From Chelonoidis abingdonii (taxonomy: Eukaryota > Chordata > Testudines > Testudinidae), in NCBI RefSeq assembly GCF_003597395.2, contig NC_133790.1, positions 26,390,017-26,454,016 on the forward strand: a DNA stretch of 64,000 nt, given 5' to 3'. The notes beneath the pieces were generated by a model. That model was not told where the DNA came from, ran no database searches, and saw only the letters and a list, made by a program, of their open reading frames with translations. This document shows, in pieces, positions 51,634-62,709 of the stretch (its first letter is position 1; every line of letters starts with the position of its first letter). The position numbers and the translations under genes were made by a program.

Positions 51634-53692
51634 CAGAGCATGATTTGGTCTGTGTATGGGCACAAGGAAGTAAAAGAGGCATAAGAAAGCCACTTTAGTC
51701 TCTGGCATATGGCTTTCTGCACTCAGGCAGAGTCACTACCTCCACCCGTTCATGGTTGCCCATTGTCATAGTTATGCCAACTCATTGGGAAGCTTATACT
51801 GCAACAAGACCTGTCACCATTTATTTCCCTCCCTGAACCAAGGAGACTGTGAGGGTGACTATGACTCCTTGAGTCAACAGTCTCCCTGCCAGACTGCTCC
51901 AGGGTCAGCCCAACATTGCACTGCCCCTTGCTGTGGGATAGATCTCAACGTGATGCCTTAGCCCCATACGTGGCACCAGCCCTCGGGCGCCCAGTATCTG
52001 AGATCAGAAGAGGAGACCAGTTTCCACTCACTCCTTGATGGATTATTTTTTTTCTAACAATCAAAAGACCATGGTCGTCATTAGAACCAATGACGAGAAA
52101 AAATGGGCTGGATGGTGGAGTTATGAGAATGATTTTGATTTTTTTTCCAATTTACAAATTTCACCTCCTGGCTAGAATAATAATAATAAAATTCTGTCAC
52201 CTCTAGTTATTTGGGAACCCACAGAAATGAAAAAGGAATGAGGAGAGATGAGGGGGGGACCTTGACATTTTGCAAAGGTGAAGATGGGGGATTTCATGCA
52301 GTGAATGAAAACAATTTGGCGCAATTCAGAAAGAAAAACAAAGAGGCTGCAAGTCTTTTGTACAAATGGGCACATTTCAATCCTAAACCTTACAAAAGTC
52401 TGCCTGGCCCTTAAGAATCTCTCCCCCACCCCCATCACCCACTGATGTCTATGATGTGGAGCTCTAGGGTTAGGGTTAGTTACCAGACTATTCCCACTAA
52501 AGCTGTTTTGGTTTAGCCATTTAGTTCATTTTCATCTGGCCTTATGATGTGCGACATCAGACGCTAGAGCAGAAGTTATTCAATCATAGGGACAGAGACA
52601 CTCTTCTGGATTTTGAAATGTTTCATTGGTTAAAGAAAGGTGATCCCCATGTAATCATGATTGAATAGATATGTGAATAGTTCATGTTTGTCTCTACGCT
52701 GGCACAAAGCAAATATGGCAAAATGTGCCAGGAAAGGCTGTTCTCGGGAGCTTCCTGGTTCAGTTCTGTACACTCAGGAGAGAAGGATTCACATTTTAGG
52801 GTGTTTCTCTAATCAGGCATGACAGAGCACCTGCCACTCCTATTGACTTCAACCCTCTTACTGTTTTGTCACTGGACTCATTCCATCCTCTCCTGTGCTG
52901 TCCAGGGTTAGGAGGGCTCTCGTTCCTCTCCCTTTCCCAGGTTTAGGGGATCTCGCAGCAGTTGTCTTTTAAGGCCCATATATTTCAAGAGCACTTACTG
53001 TATCATGGCTGCTGCTGTTTCTGTGCTGTGCAGGCCAGTCCTCTTGCTTGCTGACAACAGTAACTTCTACAAGGAGAAGGGAGAAATTCAACTGGCATGT
53101 CAGGCCCCTCTGAGAAGGCTCCTAACTGCTCCCGCAGAGCTTGAAGAAAGAGTTTTGATGGATTTACACAAGAAAATGGTTGCGAAGGGATTGATAAACA
53201 CACAGAGAGATCTAACTAGTGTGTCACATCTCTCTGAATAGCCTGTCATAGCGAAAATGCTGCAGGGGAGTGTCGGGAACAATTTGTTGATGTGAGCTCG
53301 CCAGGAGAGATGCGTGCTGTTTTGGGGAAGGGATCATCCAGAAAAGGCTGCCGTGAAGGAGAATACAGCAGCGTTGGCATTGGGAGTGTCGGTCAGTCAA
53401 CTGACACTGCTTTCCAAGGGCTGAGCTGGGGAGGATCCCAAAGGGGACCCCAGCAGTGATGTCCAAGTCAGCTTTGCCCCATTGGTGTCAGCATCTGCAA
53501 AGCAAAGCTACACTAACGCTAGTTGGAACTCCAATCCTGAGAGATTCCACACAGCAGTGCTTGTAGTTTCCTAGCTCAGGCCAGAAAATTCGGAGCAGGG
53601 ATTTAAACCTGGGCCTATACATTATTCTCTCTCTATAGGAAACGTTCCACTTTATAGAACTAATACAATATTCATTGGGCCCAAGAGTGTGT
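51634..53692. other. Low-copy DNA, nothing firm recognised
   Basis: AGGGTTAGGGTTAGTTA at 52467-52483 is telomere-like but only about two and a half units long. A 78-codon frame at 53005-53241 has an ATG and a pyrimidine-rich start region but matches no family I know. Confidence 0.3.
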
Positions 53693-53820
53693 GAGACTGA
53701 TGCTAGACTGGGAGTTGGGGCATTTGCTTGGGATGGGGAAGACCTAGGTGCAAGCTCTTGCCTGAATTAGGCAAAGCAGGGACTTAAACGTGGTCTCCCA
53801 AGTGAGTGCCAGGCTAGATA
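53693..53820. mobile_element. Inverted-dimer tRNA-derived SINE (hairpin type)
   Basis: The left arm TTGGGGCATTTGCTTGGGAT, GGGGAAGACCTAGGTGCAAG resembles a tRNA-like SINE head. The right arm GCAGGGACTTAAACGTGGTC, TCCCAAGTGAGTGCC is its inverted counterpart. The middle GAATTAGGCAAAGC fits the known GATTCAGGCAGAGC junction. A (TC)n tract follows. A second copy lies at 58478-58605. Confidence 0.65.
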
Positions 53821-53837
53821 TCTGGGGGAGTGGAGAG

Positions 53838-53860
53838 GGGTCTCTCTCTCTCTCTCTCTG
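53838..53860 (+). repeat. (TC)n tract
   Basis: About ten TC units directly after the hairpin SINE. Confidence 0.95.
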
Positions 53861-55849
53861 TAGTTTTGTCTAGAAATTCCATCCTGGATTAGATAAACCT
53901 TCCCAGCAAAAAAATTCATTGAGAGCGACACATTTCTATGAAACTTTTGGGTTTTGACAGAAGAAAGGTTGGATGAAAATTTTTGCAACCAGTCCGGTCA
54001 CAACACTAGATGGGGTGCAAATGGGGTGAGCTTCCATGCAGGGGTGCCCTGCTCTGTGCCAGCTGGGAGCAGCATGTGATGTAAGCGCAGTTGATCATTG
54101 CGCAACTGAACCTTTGTCAATGCCCCGTTTTTGCCCCGACCTCAAGGTAATGTCCATCACTAATTGTGAAGGGATTCATGAAAGAAACAAACATCATAAT
54201 ATTATGGATCGATGGGTGAAATAAATATAGACCCAAACCTGAAGCACATACTCAGTCCTTTCTCAAGACAGACTCTGTATTAAGGTAAAAGAATTGATGG
54301 TTGTATTTGCGTGTCTTGCCTGGTGCATATGCAGAACTAATTAGATGATGCATAAGTGTCCTGTCCTGACTTGCATTGGGTTTCATGTAAAATGTGGTAT
54401 GGATTATTTGGAAGGCTGTCTCGGTATTTGTTCCAAACTATGGGTATGGAACCAGGAGGAGATCTTCCCTGGACAGTACTCCTCTGGCTATAAAACGTGC
54501 CCTTTCATGATAGAACCCACTGTTGGGAGGAACGTATCATTTTCTGAATTTGGTTTGGTTTCATTTTGTTTGGGGTGTTGCTGTGTCAAAGGATTGGCAA
54601 GGGTGAAAAGGTGCCAGTTCCAACTGCGTTAATTCCAATTTGCAATTAGTTAGCACTGCCTAATAGCACACTAGGCAAGTGTGTCTTAGGAGTAGATGAT
54701 TTGGCTTGGATCCAATGAGAATTGATATGACTCTTAAACTGACCTTTGAACAGAACCTGAAACCTCAACAGAAGCTTTTCTGAAGTTCAAAAATGTTTAA
54801 TTTCAAAATAAGGTCAAGTGTGGCCGCAATTCCTGGTTTGTTGTGGAAATGAAGAAACACCATTAAAAAGGCTGTTTTCCCAGTATTCCCAACATGATCC
54901 AAGTGCAGCGAAATGCCTGTCCTTGTGAAATCTCAAATTTGGCATCCAAAGAAGTTCAGGTAGGCTCTAGATAAACACACAAATTGTAGAATTGTTCCAA
55001 ACATTGAAATTAGAGTTAAAGCATGAGACGCTTGAGTGGTGCATCCTCAAATCAGGTTTTTCTTGTTTTTTCAGGCTGCATAACAATCTCCACTCCCAAA
55101 TTGGACAAAAGTGTCCAGGCTGGAATGAAGCTGGGGTAAATTTAAGCCAAACCGAAGCCAAATTTTGGATGAACATGGGCTAAATTTCAGCCAAATCTGG
55201 GCCAAACCTGATTCAGTTTTGAGGTGAGTTTGAGCAGGGTTTTGGAGAAACATTGGCCAGCATATGGTTTTGGGGAGAACCATGAAAAACTCATTGGTTG
55301 AGGATGGTATATCTGCAAACCAAATTCAGATTGGCCAAGGGATTCCCAGAATATCCCCAGGGCATTTTCTTCCTTGCCCATCACAAAGCTAAGGGGGATA
55401 GCGCCTCCTTGGTGTTGAGGGGAGAAGTTTCTCTAAAAATACAGCACAATTCCTTTTTACCTACATGCTAACCTTGATGCTTCCCAGTTGCTCCTGAAGC
55501 TGAGGCTCCTGGCATATTACAGTCTCAGAAAGAATTGGGATCATATCCATGGCTTCTAAAATCTGCCTTTTATTTTGTTTTCTCAAAAGATTGTACAGAG
55601 TATATTCAAATAATAAATGTGGAAAGGAAAAGTCTAGTTTCCAGACTGTTCTAGTACCCTGATCTTAGTATTTCTTCTCTGTGCCTTCCCCAGCCAGGTT
55701 GACCACACGTTATTCCTGAGAGCAGAATCTGTATGAAAGATTACCAGGGGTTGAGGGACAATCGACTAATATTTCCTGGTAAGTCTCAGTATAAAAACCA
55801 AAATATATTTGGAAAAGGAAAGTCTGTGAGCACCTTCAGCTGAGTACTG
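53861..55849. other. Low-copy DNA; CCAAA-rich quasi-periodic stretch at 55130-55260
   Basis: 55130-55215 repeats AAGCCAAA/AGCCAAAT/GGCCAAAC words at irregular 12-25 bp spacing (TTTAAGCCAAACCGAAGCCA, TTTCAGCCAAATCTGGGCCA), perhaps a decayed minisatellite. No other recognised feature. Confidence 0.35.
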
Positions 55850-56035
55850 ATAGTCAGGGTGACTGGGTTTCCTCCCTGGCTCTGCCACTATTTCACTCTG
55901 TGTCCTTGGGCAAGTCAGTTAACTGCCTTGTGCCTCAGTTTGCCCATCTGTAGGGAGACATGAATTCCATCCCGATTAACAAATGTTTGTGTTGTGCTTT
56001 GATGCTCTCAGATGGAAGATGTTATGTATGTATAA
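55850..56035 (+). mobile_element. MIR-type SINE
   Basis: TGGCTCTGCCACTATTTCAC, TCTGTGTCCTTGGGCAAGTC, AACTGCCTTGTGCCTCAGTT and TGCCCATCTGTAGGGAGACA follow MIR order; TTGTGCTTTGATGCTCTCAG is the tail. Confidence 0.92.
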
Positions 56036-56057
56036 AAGAAAACAACAGACATCCAGG

Positions 56058-56152
56058 CCAAGATTTTCACAGCTACCCAAGAGAGTTGGATATCCATTTC
56101 CCATTCATTTTCATGGGAAGTGGGTGTCCAGATCTTTGAAAATCTTAACATA
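56058..56152. mobile_element. Palindromic MITE, AAGATTTTCAAAG class
   Basis: CCAAGATTTTCACAGCTACC at the left and the reverse complement of the right end, GTTAAGATTTTCAAAGATCT, are inverted. GGATATCCATTTCCCATTCA and TGAAAATG...GGGTGTCCAG also pair roughly. Confidence 0.7.
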
Positions 56153-58477
56153 AAATACATATATATATAAGGTGAAACAAACGCAAGATGAGGAAGGATA
56201 TCTGTGCACCAGAGAAGTATTCTTACCCTCCAGCAGTATCCACCAATAGGATGGCAGGGCTCTTTGTCACTAGATCTATTAGTCTTATAAGGCTGGAGTG
56301 ACTCATTCCCCAGTGACAACATTTTCTGATGTCTTGGTAAGATGTGTGTGTGTCTATTACATTTTAGATAACAGGACTAACAAATTGAGATTAGCCATGC
56401 AGGCCTGGCACGCATACACCAGGGCCTGAGTTGATTTATCTTGATGTTTGGTTGAATTCCATGCATTTTGGGTCCCTTCTGTAACCTTTTCACCTCGTTC
56501 TTTTTTAAGGTGGCTGCCTGGCTGTTATAATTTATCATGAATGCATCTCACTTCAGTCCTGGCTCCTCTGACGGAAGGAACAGCCGGTCTCTGGGAGGTC
56601 AAAGACATTATTCTTCCTTTGTCTTTCTCAATTTCCAGCACAGATTTGTCACTTTGAAAAAGCATGAATTCTGGATTTGATGCACTTTAATTGATTTCAT
56701 CCTCAACAAGTCCGACTGTCCATCAACCTTCCCCTCTTCTTTTCTTCCCCCCCCCCCATTTCTTTCCTCCATTCTTCAATTTATGGTTAAGGTTTTCAGC
56801 CATTTGTGTGCAGAAGCTGCCCTGAAAACCGTGACTCTTCCATGCCAAATGTCGATAGCCATTTCACTCTTGTTTCTTTGACCTTCCTGTTGACCTTTAG
56901 GTGTTGAGAGAGAAAGAAAAGTCTTATAGGACACTTCCACAGTTCCACCCATGGAGTCCTGCTCCTACCCTCTTCAGTGAAAGCATCTCCTGGAGGCCCG
57001 TGAAGGTTGGCTGATGGGCTGTTTGAATGGTGTAGGTGGGAGCAGTATAATAAAAGTTGCCCATAGATGGACATGTAGAGAAAAACAATAGTATCAATCC
57101 TTGATAAATTAACAAAAGCTACTTATCACAGTTTGCTGCAGAACCCTGGCTGTGACTGAACATAGTAAGTGGTCTTCCTTCCTCCAACAAAAAGGAGTGT
57201 AGTGATCTCCTGATGGGAATAAAGTTCTCCTTTCCATCTTGTTGGTATGTCAATGTAGAAAATCCAGCTGCATGGGACATCCTTTGTCAGAATCTTCTGG
57301 ATATTTTGTTTCAGCCCAGGAAACAGAAGGTGGGACCCACTAGACTGACACCTTTCAATACTGCTTTCCAGTGAAGAACCCTGAAAGCCAGGGACTGAGA
57401 TGGACGGAATGTGAGGGAACCCACCTCTTTGGACTAGGCTACTCCACACAATCTTGGAACAAGGAACTGCTGTCCATGGTCCTGTGTAAATGTAAGTGTG
57501 TTTTATAAAGCAAGTGCTCTACTTTAGGGGGCTCTTGGAAGGCTGAGAGACCTGCCCTCATCAATGGGCACGTACACTGAAAGTCACTGCTGCATCAGTT
57601 CATGAGGCACACCAATTCTCTGCTGTTCTGCACTCTAGATCTATAGAGTTCTCAGTACAGATTAGTATATGGGGCATCCATTAAAATCAGTGGGCCAGAT
57701 GCTAGGCTTCTTATGCAGGCATAACTTCCACTGAACTCACTGGGAATTTTGTCTGAGTTAGGAATCCAGGACTAGGACATTCTCTGCACATAAAAAATGG
57801 AGTTTGGTTTATCAATCTGGATTATTTTCTGAACATAATCTATCCCTTTGACAGGTGAAGAAGCAATCAGTGCACTGGACCATCAGTACTGGGATGTGGA
57901 TTAAATTCCTCCCTGGAAGACATACTTGAAATGCATTCTTCAGGGCATCAGCCTTTTCTTTGTGCATTAGATCCCTGCTTGGAGCCCTAGTGTGAAATAT
58001 GTGTGAGTGAGTCTCAATCGATTTCCCTGTGGTTGTACCCCTTCCTACAGCCACCTTATGTGAAATAAACTCAGCTGAATATCAGCTTGTCTGCTGGTCA
58101 AGAAAGATTTCCTTACCCCTTCCACTTCTGTCCTGTCACCATGGCCAGAAGGTGTGAAATGAGGGACTGGCCGAAACTAACAGCTTTGTTCTACCCTTAC
58201 CTTCATGCACCTCAGTAGCCGCATGTAGTCTTGGTGGAGTCAAGTCTATAAAATCTTAGCTTAAAAGGTGTTTTGCAGGTGTGTGGAATCTCAGACACAG
58301 GCATGCTTTCCATAGATAGCATCCATAACCTTTCAGACAAGACCTCTCTCACCCCCACAATTCATTGCCATATGTGAAAGAGCTATGACTTCTCTAAAGA
58401 AAGAGCATAGACACAAATCCCCAGCCTCTCTGGTCCAGTGTGTGTTTATACAAAGTGAGAGAGCTCCAAGAGGAGAG
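56153..58477. other. Low-copy DNA; 56510-56720 candidate conserved noncoding
   Basis: 56510-56720 is complex and repeat-free, with GCTGTTATAATTTATCATGA, ACATTATTCTTCCTTTGTC and GATGCACTTTAATTGATTTC. A C10 run lies at about 56747-56757. 57670-57765 resembles a MITE arm (GGGCCAGATGCTAGGCTTCT). No coding module was recognised. Confidence 0.3.
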
Positions 58478-58605
58478 ATTCACTGTCTAGCCTGGTGGTT
58501 AGGACTCTTGCTTAGGAGAATAAGGCAGAGAAGAGACTTGAACCTGGATCTGCAGTATCCTACATGAGTGCCCTACCAGCTGAGCCAGTGGCTATTCTGG
58601 TATAA
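58478..58605. mobile_element. Inverted-dimer tRNA-derived SINE, second copy
   Basis: TAGCCTGGTGGTTAGGACTC resembles an A-box head. AAGAGACTTGAACCTGGATC and CTACATGAGTGCCCTACCAG form the inverted second arm. It matches the architecture at 53693-53820 and abuts the Penelope-like tail. Confidence 0.65.
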
Positions 58606-58752
58606 GGCTCTCTTTCATATATATACTCTTCTGTGTAAGCTCAAAAGCTTTTCTCTCTCACCAAGGGAAGTTGATCCAATAAAAGATATTACCTCACCCA
58701 CCTTGTCTCTCTAATATTCTGGGACCGACATGGCTACTACAACATTGGAAGA
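58606..58752 (+). mobile_element. Penelope-like (or related) 3' UTR tail
   Basis: CTTCTGTGTAAGCTCAAAAG, CTTTTCTCTCTCACCAAGGG, AGTTGATCCAATAAAAGATA, TTACCTCACCCACCTTGTC and CGACATGGCTACTACAACA are a tail frequently seen in turtles. It has the same style (AAGCTC..AAAGCTT, then AATAAA-like) as the element at 33305-33878 but belongs to another subfamily. No coding part is present. Confidence 0.65.
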
Positions 58753-59977
58753 TATCCTTAGAGTGCAGTCAGCCATCCCTCCCTGATTCCAGGCCAGGAT
58801 TTAAAGAGGCACAGGCCACATTAGTCAGCCTGAAATGTAAAGCACCAGAGAAAAACCAAGTGGTATCTCTGTATCCAACAGCCTCAACACAAAATCTCCT
58901 TTGTGTCTTCCTATGAAATCGTCCTCCTGCCAGAGAGTTGCACAGAGTGCACTTCCATCATCTAAACTGTTCATTTCACTGAAATTAGAAGACAAATAAA
59001 GTAGACACCTATCAGATCATGTGATCCTAGAGTTTCCTACACCCCTTCCCACATCACTCCAATAGAGCTTACATTCCGGCAGTGATTGGTGGGTGTAGCA
59101 GAATAGAAAACTTAGTGAGAGCTATATCTAAGAGCATATTCAGGTCCCTCCCTTTGGGTTTCCTCTGGTGTGCAGTTGTGGCCAGCCAGGCAGCAATAAG
59201 TGGAGCATATTAGATGACAGTCAGACGCTCGGTCTGTACACAGTTCGAGGATTCACAAACACTTCATGTCCAAATCAGATCCATGTTGCCATCACACCTA
59301 GATGCACATGATATTGGCTGGCTGCAGAGCTGGGCTCTGAGATGATGGGGAGAGCCGACCCAGTGGCAGGTTTTTCACACTCCGCTTGTGGCTACATCAA
59401 AAAGGTTTTAACAGGTTTTCAATACCAGGACAAGGGTAGGTCCCTTGTGGGACGCGGAGAAGGAATGGAGGTTACAGGTGGGTCCTGAGGCGGTGCTAAT
59501 GTAGGTATTTTCATTGCACTGTCTATGGCATACTTAACTCTGATAGGCTGTCGGTGATTTATCCCGCCCCTTGTCTTTCACCCTGCCCAATCCATGGCAA
59601 GATTCACAAATGTTTTTTTGCATCCCCCATTTTCTACTTCAGGATCCCATTGGGACCAAGCACTGTTAAGAGTCTTAAACTTCAGATATCAGGCTAGCTT
59701 TCCAAACAAAGGTTATTAAAAATATATGAATAAATAATACATTGAAAACATTTCTTCGGATGCTCCATTATTTCCTGTTCCAATGGACTCTCTTGTGTAA
59801 TCCTTCTGATTCTCTCTATCCCCTGGCTCTGACGTGCAGAGTAGCTTTGTTTTATAAAGCAGTGTTTGCAAAGATGCCAGGATGTGGTGTGATGTTCAGA
59901 ATAACTCTGCCTGCTGTTGGTGTATCTGTGCGACCATTTAGGCCTGTCAGTTGCTCTCTGTTTTGGCTTTGTGCTGG
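58753..59977. other. Low-copy DNA, nothing recognised
   Basis: No gene or confident repeat was found. Open frames near 59742-60065 run into the following MIR. Confidence 0.3.
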
Positions 59978-60198
59978 TCAGGAGATTGGGTATCAGGCCT
60001 CCAGGGCTCCAGGCTCTGCCAATGACTTGTTGTGGGCCCTGGGCACATCAGTTAGCTTCATATAAAATGCAGATATTAACACTTGTCTACCTCACAAAGG
60101 AGTTCTGAAAGTTAATGAATCCATGTCTGCAAAGTTCTTTGAAATCCCTCAGGTGAAAATTGCTCTGTAATTCTACAGTATTACTAAATATTAACATC
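59978..60198 (+). mobile_element. MIR-type SINE, diverged
   Basis: CAGGGCTCCAGGCTCTGCCA, ATGACTTGTTGTGGGCCCTG, GGGCACATCAGTTAGC, TATAAAATGCAGATATTAAC and CACAAAGGAGTTCTGAAAG follow MIR order with high divergence. Confidence 0.75.
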
Positions 60199-60403
60199 TT
60201 GCCTACTGAAGGCCCCAAAATATCAATTCCCTAATCAAGCACATGTCTCATTTTGCCCCATGCACTGTGGATCTCATTTATTAACAATGAAAATATACAA
60301 TTATATATAATCCCAACAGGAGATAGGATTGTTGACTCTCTTTCTGCATTAATTTAGCTTCAGAAATAACCAATGTGATATAATTATACCTAAAATGTAT
60401 CCA
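60199..60403. other. Low-copy AT-rich DNA
   Basis: Nothing recognisable in this stretch. Confidence 0.3.
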
Positions 60404-60545
60404 TAAATTGTAATACCAGAAGGGACAATTAGATCATCTAATCTGACCTCTGTATAGCACAAGCCATTAAATATCACCCAGTTACTCCTGTATTGACCCC
60501 AGTAACTTGTGTTTGACTTAAGCAGACCTTAATGAAGTAGTAATG
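60404..60545 (-). mobile_element. CR1 3'-end fragment
   Basis: Read on the plus strand: AATTGTAATACCAGAAGGGA, CAATTAGATCATCTAATCTG, ACCTCTGTATAGCACAAGCC and TCACCCAGTTACTCCTGTAT, the antisense of the tail in the first CR1 fragments of this window. Confidence 0.9.
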
Positions 60546-61172
60546 ATTAATTGGCAGGCAACGGATTGGTTTCAAATCTGATTGTTGCCCCAAATGTCAC
60601 AACCAGAATCCTTCCAGCATTTAACAAAGTCCTGCAAAAATCATCTGGAAGCTTTAGTAACCCAGGCACAAAATCAACTTGCCCATCAAATACAACTGAA
60701 CCAGTTGTATTTCTGGGGTCCATTTCCCTTGTTCCTGGGCTCCAGTTGGGATTAGTTGTGTCCTAAAGGGGAAAAAAATCCTTTCCAGCTACAACAAATA
60801 CTTCCAGGGATCATTTCCAGTGCCCCTTTTCTTGCTTCCTCCACAGCCCTTAGAAAGCTGCCTTCTTCCCAGCTGTTCAGCACGCCATTAGGATACAGTG
60901 CCATCGGTAGAAAATTAATGATATTTTACTCACTCATCTGAAAAAATAATTGCCCCAGGTGAATAGCTGAGTGGAATTTTCTACTTCACGAAAGGAAGAA
61001 AAAAAGTAGAAAAACCCGATAAACTGCAATTATTCGAATTCTTGAGATACATATGAAATATATGGATAATTGAAATGTTGGCTAAAAGATATTAATGTCT
61101 ATATCTATTTTGGATTCTAACGATAATGTTTATTAATTATAATTAATGGGCCAAAGCTGGAGGTTAATGGTC
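60546..61172. other. Low-copy AT-rich DNA, nothing recognised
   Basis: 60950-61140 is very AT-rich (TAACGATAATGTTTATTAAT). No gene signals. Confidence 0.3.
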
Positions 61173-61312
61173 AGGCCCCAATCCTGCAGCCAACTCTGTT
61201 CAAGCAGACTCCTGCTCCCAGGTGGGAACCCACGGATGTCTGAGGGATTCCACAGTAATTCTGTCAGCATACCAGCCCACACAGAGTCGGTCATAGGACT
61301 GGGGCCTCCATT
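61173..61312. mobile_element. Palindromic MITE, GGCCCCAATCCTGCA class
   Basis: AGGCCCCAATCCTGCAGCCA at the left pairs with the right end, whose reverse complement is GAGGCCCCAGTCCTATGACC. The arms enclose about 100 bp without coding potential. Confidence 0.7.
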
Positions 61313-61744
61313 TATACACGGTCCTTCCTCAGGCCAAACGCTCATTGGTTTAAATGGAGTAAAGGCTTCAGGCTTTGGACCAATGGACTTTCTGTAGTGT
61401 GGAAATGTTCCAGGGTTGGGGTTAGGCCAGTCATAGAACAAGGGGTTGGATGGGAAGTTTGGATTTGGATCTAGTTTCAAGCTTCCCTATAGTTCTGACC
61501 CTTCATACTTAGCACAGAGCACTTCTCATCTCTAAGGCACTGGACCAGTATGTTCAACCAATTGTCAAGACTTACGTACCTCAGTGAGGCATGGACCTGA
61601 GCTAGTTCTCATTGGCTAGCAGTAACTTGTGACCGGGGACATTCTTTCCCGCAAGGATGCCCAAATCCAGCGGGTTCAAAGGTAATGTAAAGTCATCTCT
61701 GCTTCTTCTCCACCTGAGCCTCTGTCTCACAGAGTGTAGTCCCA
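61313..61744. other. Low-copy DNA, nothing recognised
   Basis: Nothing recognisable in this stretch. Confidence 0.3.
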
Positions 61745-61870
61745 AGCATAAGTGCTGGAACTAGGGGGGATGCCACACCCCTGGGCTTGGAGTGGTTTCC
61801 ATCATACACAGGGTTTATAGTTTGAGTCAATGGCTCTCAGCACCCCCACTATACACACTGTTACAGCCCC
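61745..61870. mobile_element. MITE, second copy of the GTGCTGGAACTAGG class
   Basis: AAGTGCTGGAACTAGGGGGG, GCCACACCCCTGGGCTTGG, TTCCATCATACACAGGGTTT, CAATGGCTCTCAGCACCCCC and ACTATACACACTGTTACAGC match the family at 49052-49165 and are better preserved. Confidence 0.72.
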
Positions 61871-62643
61871 CCAACCCCAAGCACCCCCAGTCAGTTCCTC
61901 TCAGTGGAGTTGCACTGGCTTGCGTCAGCAGTAACTACGCCCTATCGGAGGCAATGGAAACCGAAAGGGCTCAGCGCCTTGCACAAGGTGCTCAGCGCTT
62001 CAAAGGGTGGGATCTGTGAGACTGTCAGGAAAAAACAAAAGGTTGTCCCCAAAAACATGCCCCTAGTTGCTCTATCTTCAAAGTTCAGTTCTCTGCCAAT
62101 CTTCCCCTCCCCCCATCAACATCTCGTGAAAAGAAATGTACAGGCCAAGTGCCCCAAGCTGAGTGGAGAAGTGCAGCAGCCAGCAGGACTCTGACCTTCC
62201 TGTTGTAGGTAACAAATTGGATGGCATGTAAGCTACAGATGCCTGAGGAGAGAGGAAGAGCGGGGGCGGGGGGGAGGGTAAGTGAATGAATGGGGTTAGA
62301 GTTACAAAGCCAGCATCTGTTACTTAGGGTATCAGCCACACAGCCGTATCCATCCCGCCGCAGGAAATGGGGCGGGCTCAGGGGCAGATGGAGAAGAATG
62401 GTTTCGGGTCAGCAGAGGACAGAGGTAAGAACGTGTGTGTTTCTGAGTGTGACTATCGAAGCAGATGTAAACAGATAAATATGAGAGAAAGTTGTGGGGA
62501 GAAAAATTGAAAGAGAAGACCATTTTCTATATATTTGGCTTCTAATACTGTAGGTATTTGCTAGGGACCAGACTGAGATAACTCTTACTCCCACTGCATA
62601 GTAATTTGCACCATGAATAGTCCCTTTGAGTTCACTAGACACT
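61871..62643. other. Low-copy DNA, nothing firm recognised
   Basis: 61880-62010 may be another palindromic repeat relic. A G-rich tract lies near 62260-62278. No gene was recognised. Confidence 0.3.
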
Positions 62644-62709
62644 TTTGAAAATCCCATTAGGCAACTATCTGCATCTTCAGGTATCTAAATCCCTTTAAAA
62701 ATCTGGCCC
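62644..62709. mobile_element. Palindromic MITE relic, AGATTTTYAAAGG class
   Basis: TTTTGAAAATCCCATTAGGC on the left and the right end, reverse complement GGGCCAGATTTTTAAAGGGA, form the arms. Short, partly deleted. Confidence 0.6.

Noticed and set aside
52467..52483. Telomere-like AGGGTTAGGGTTAGTTA
   Set aside because: Only about two and a half units; too short for an interstitial telomeric array.
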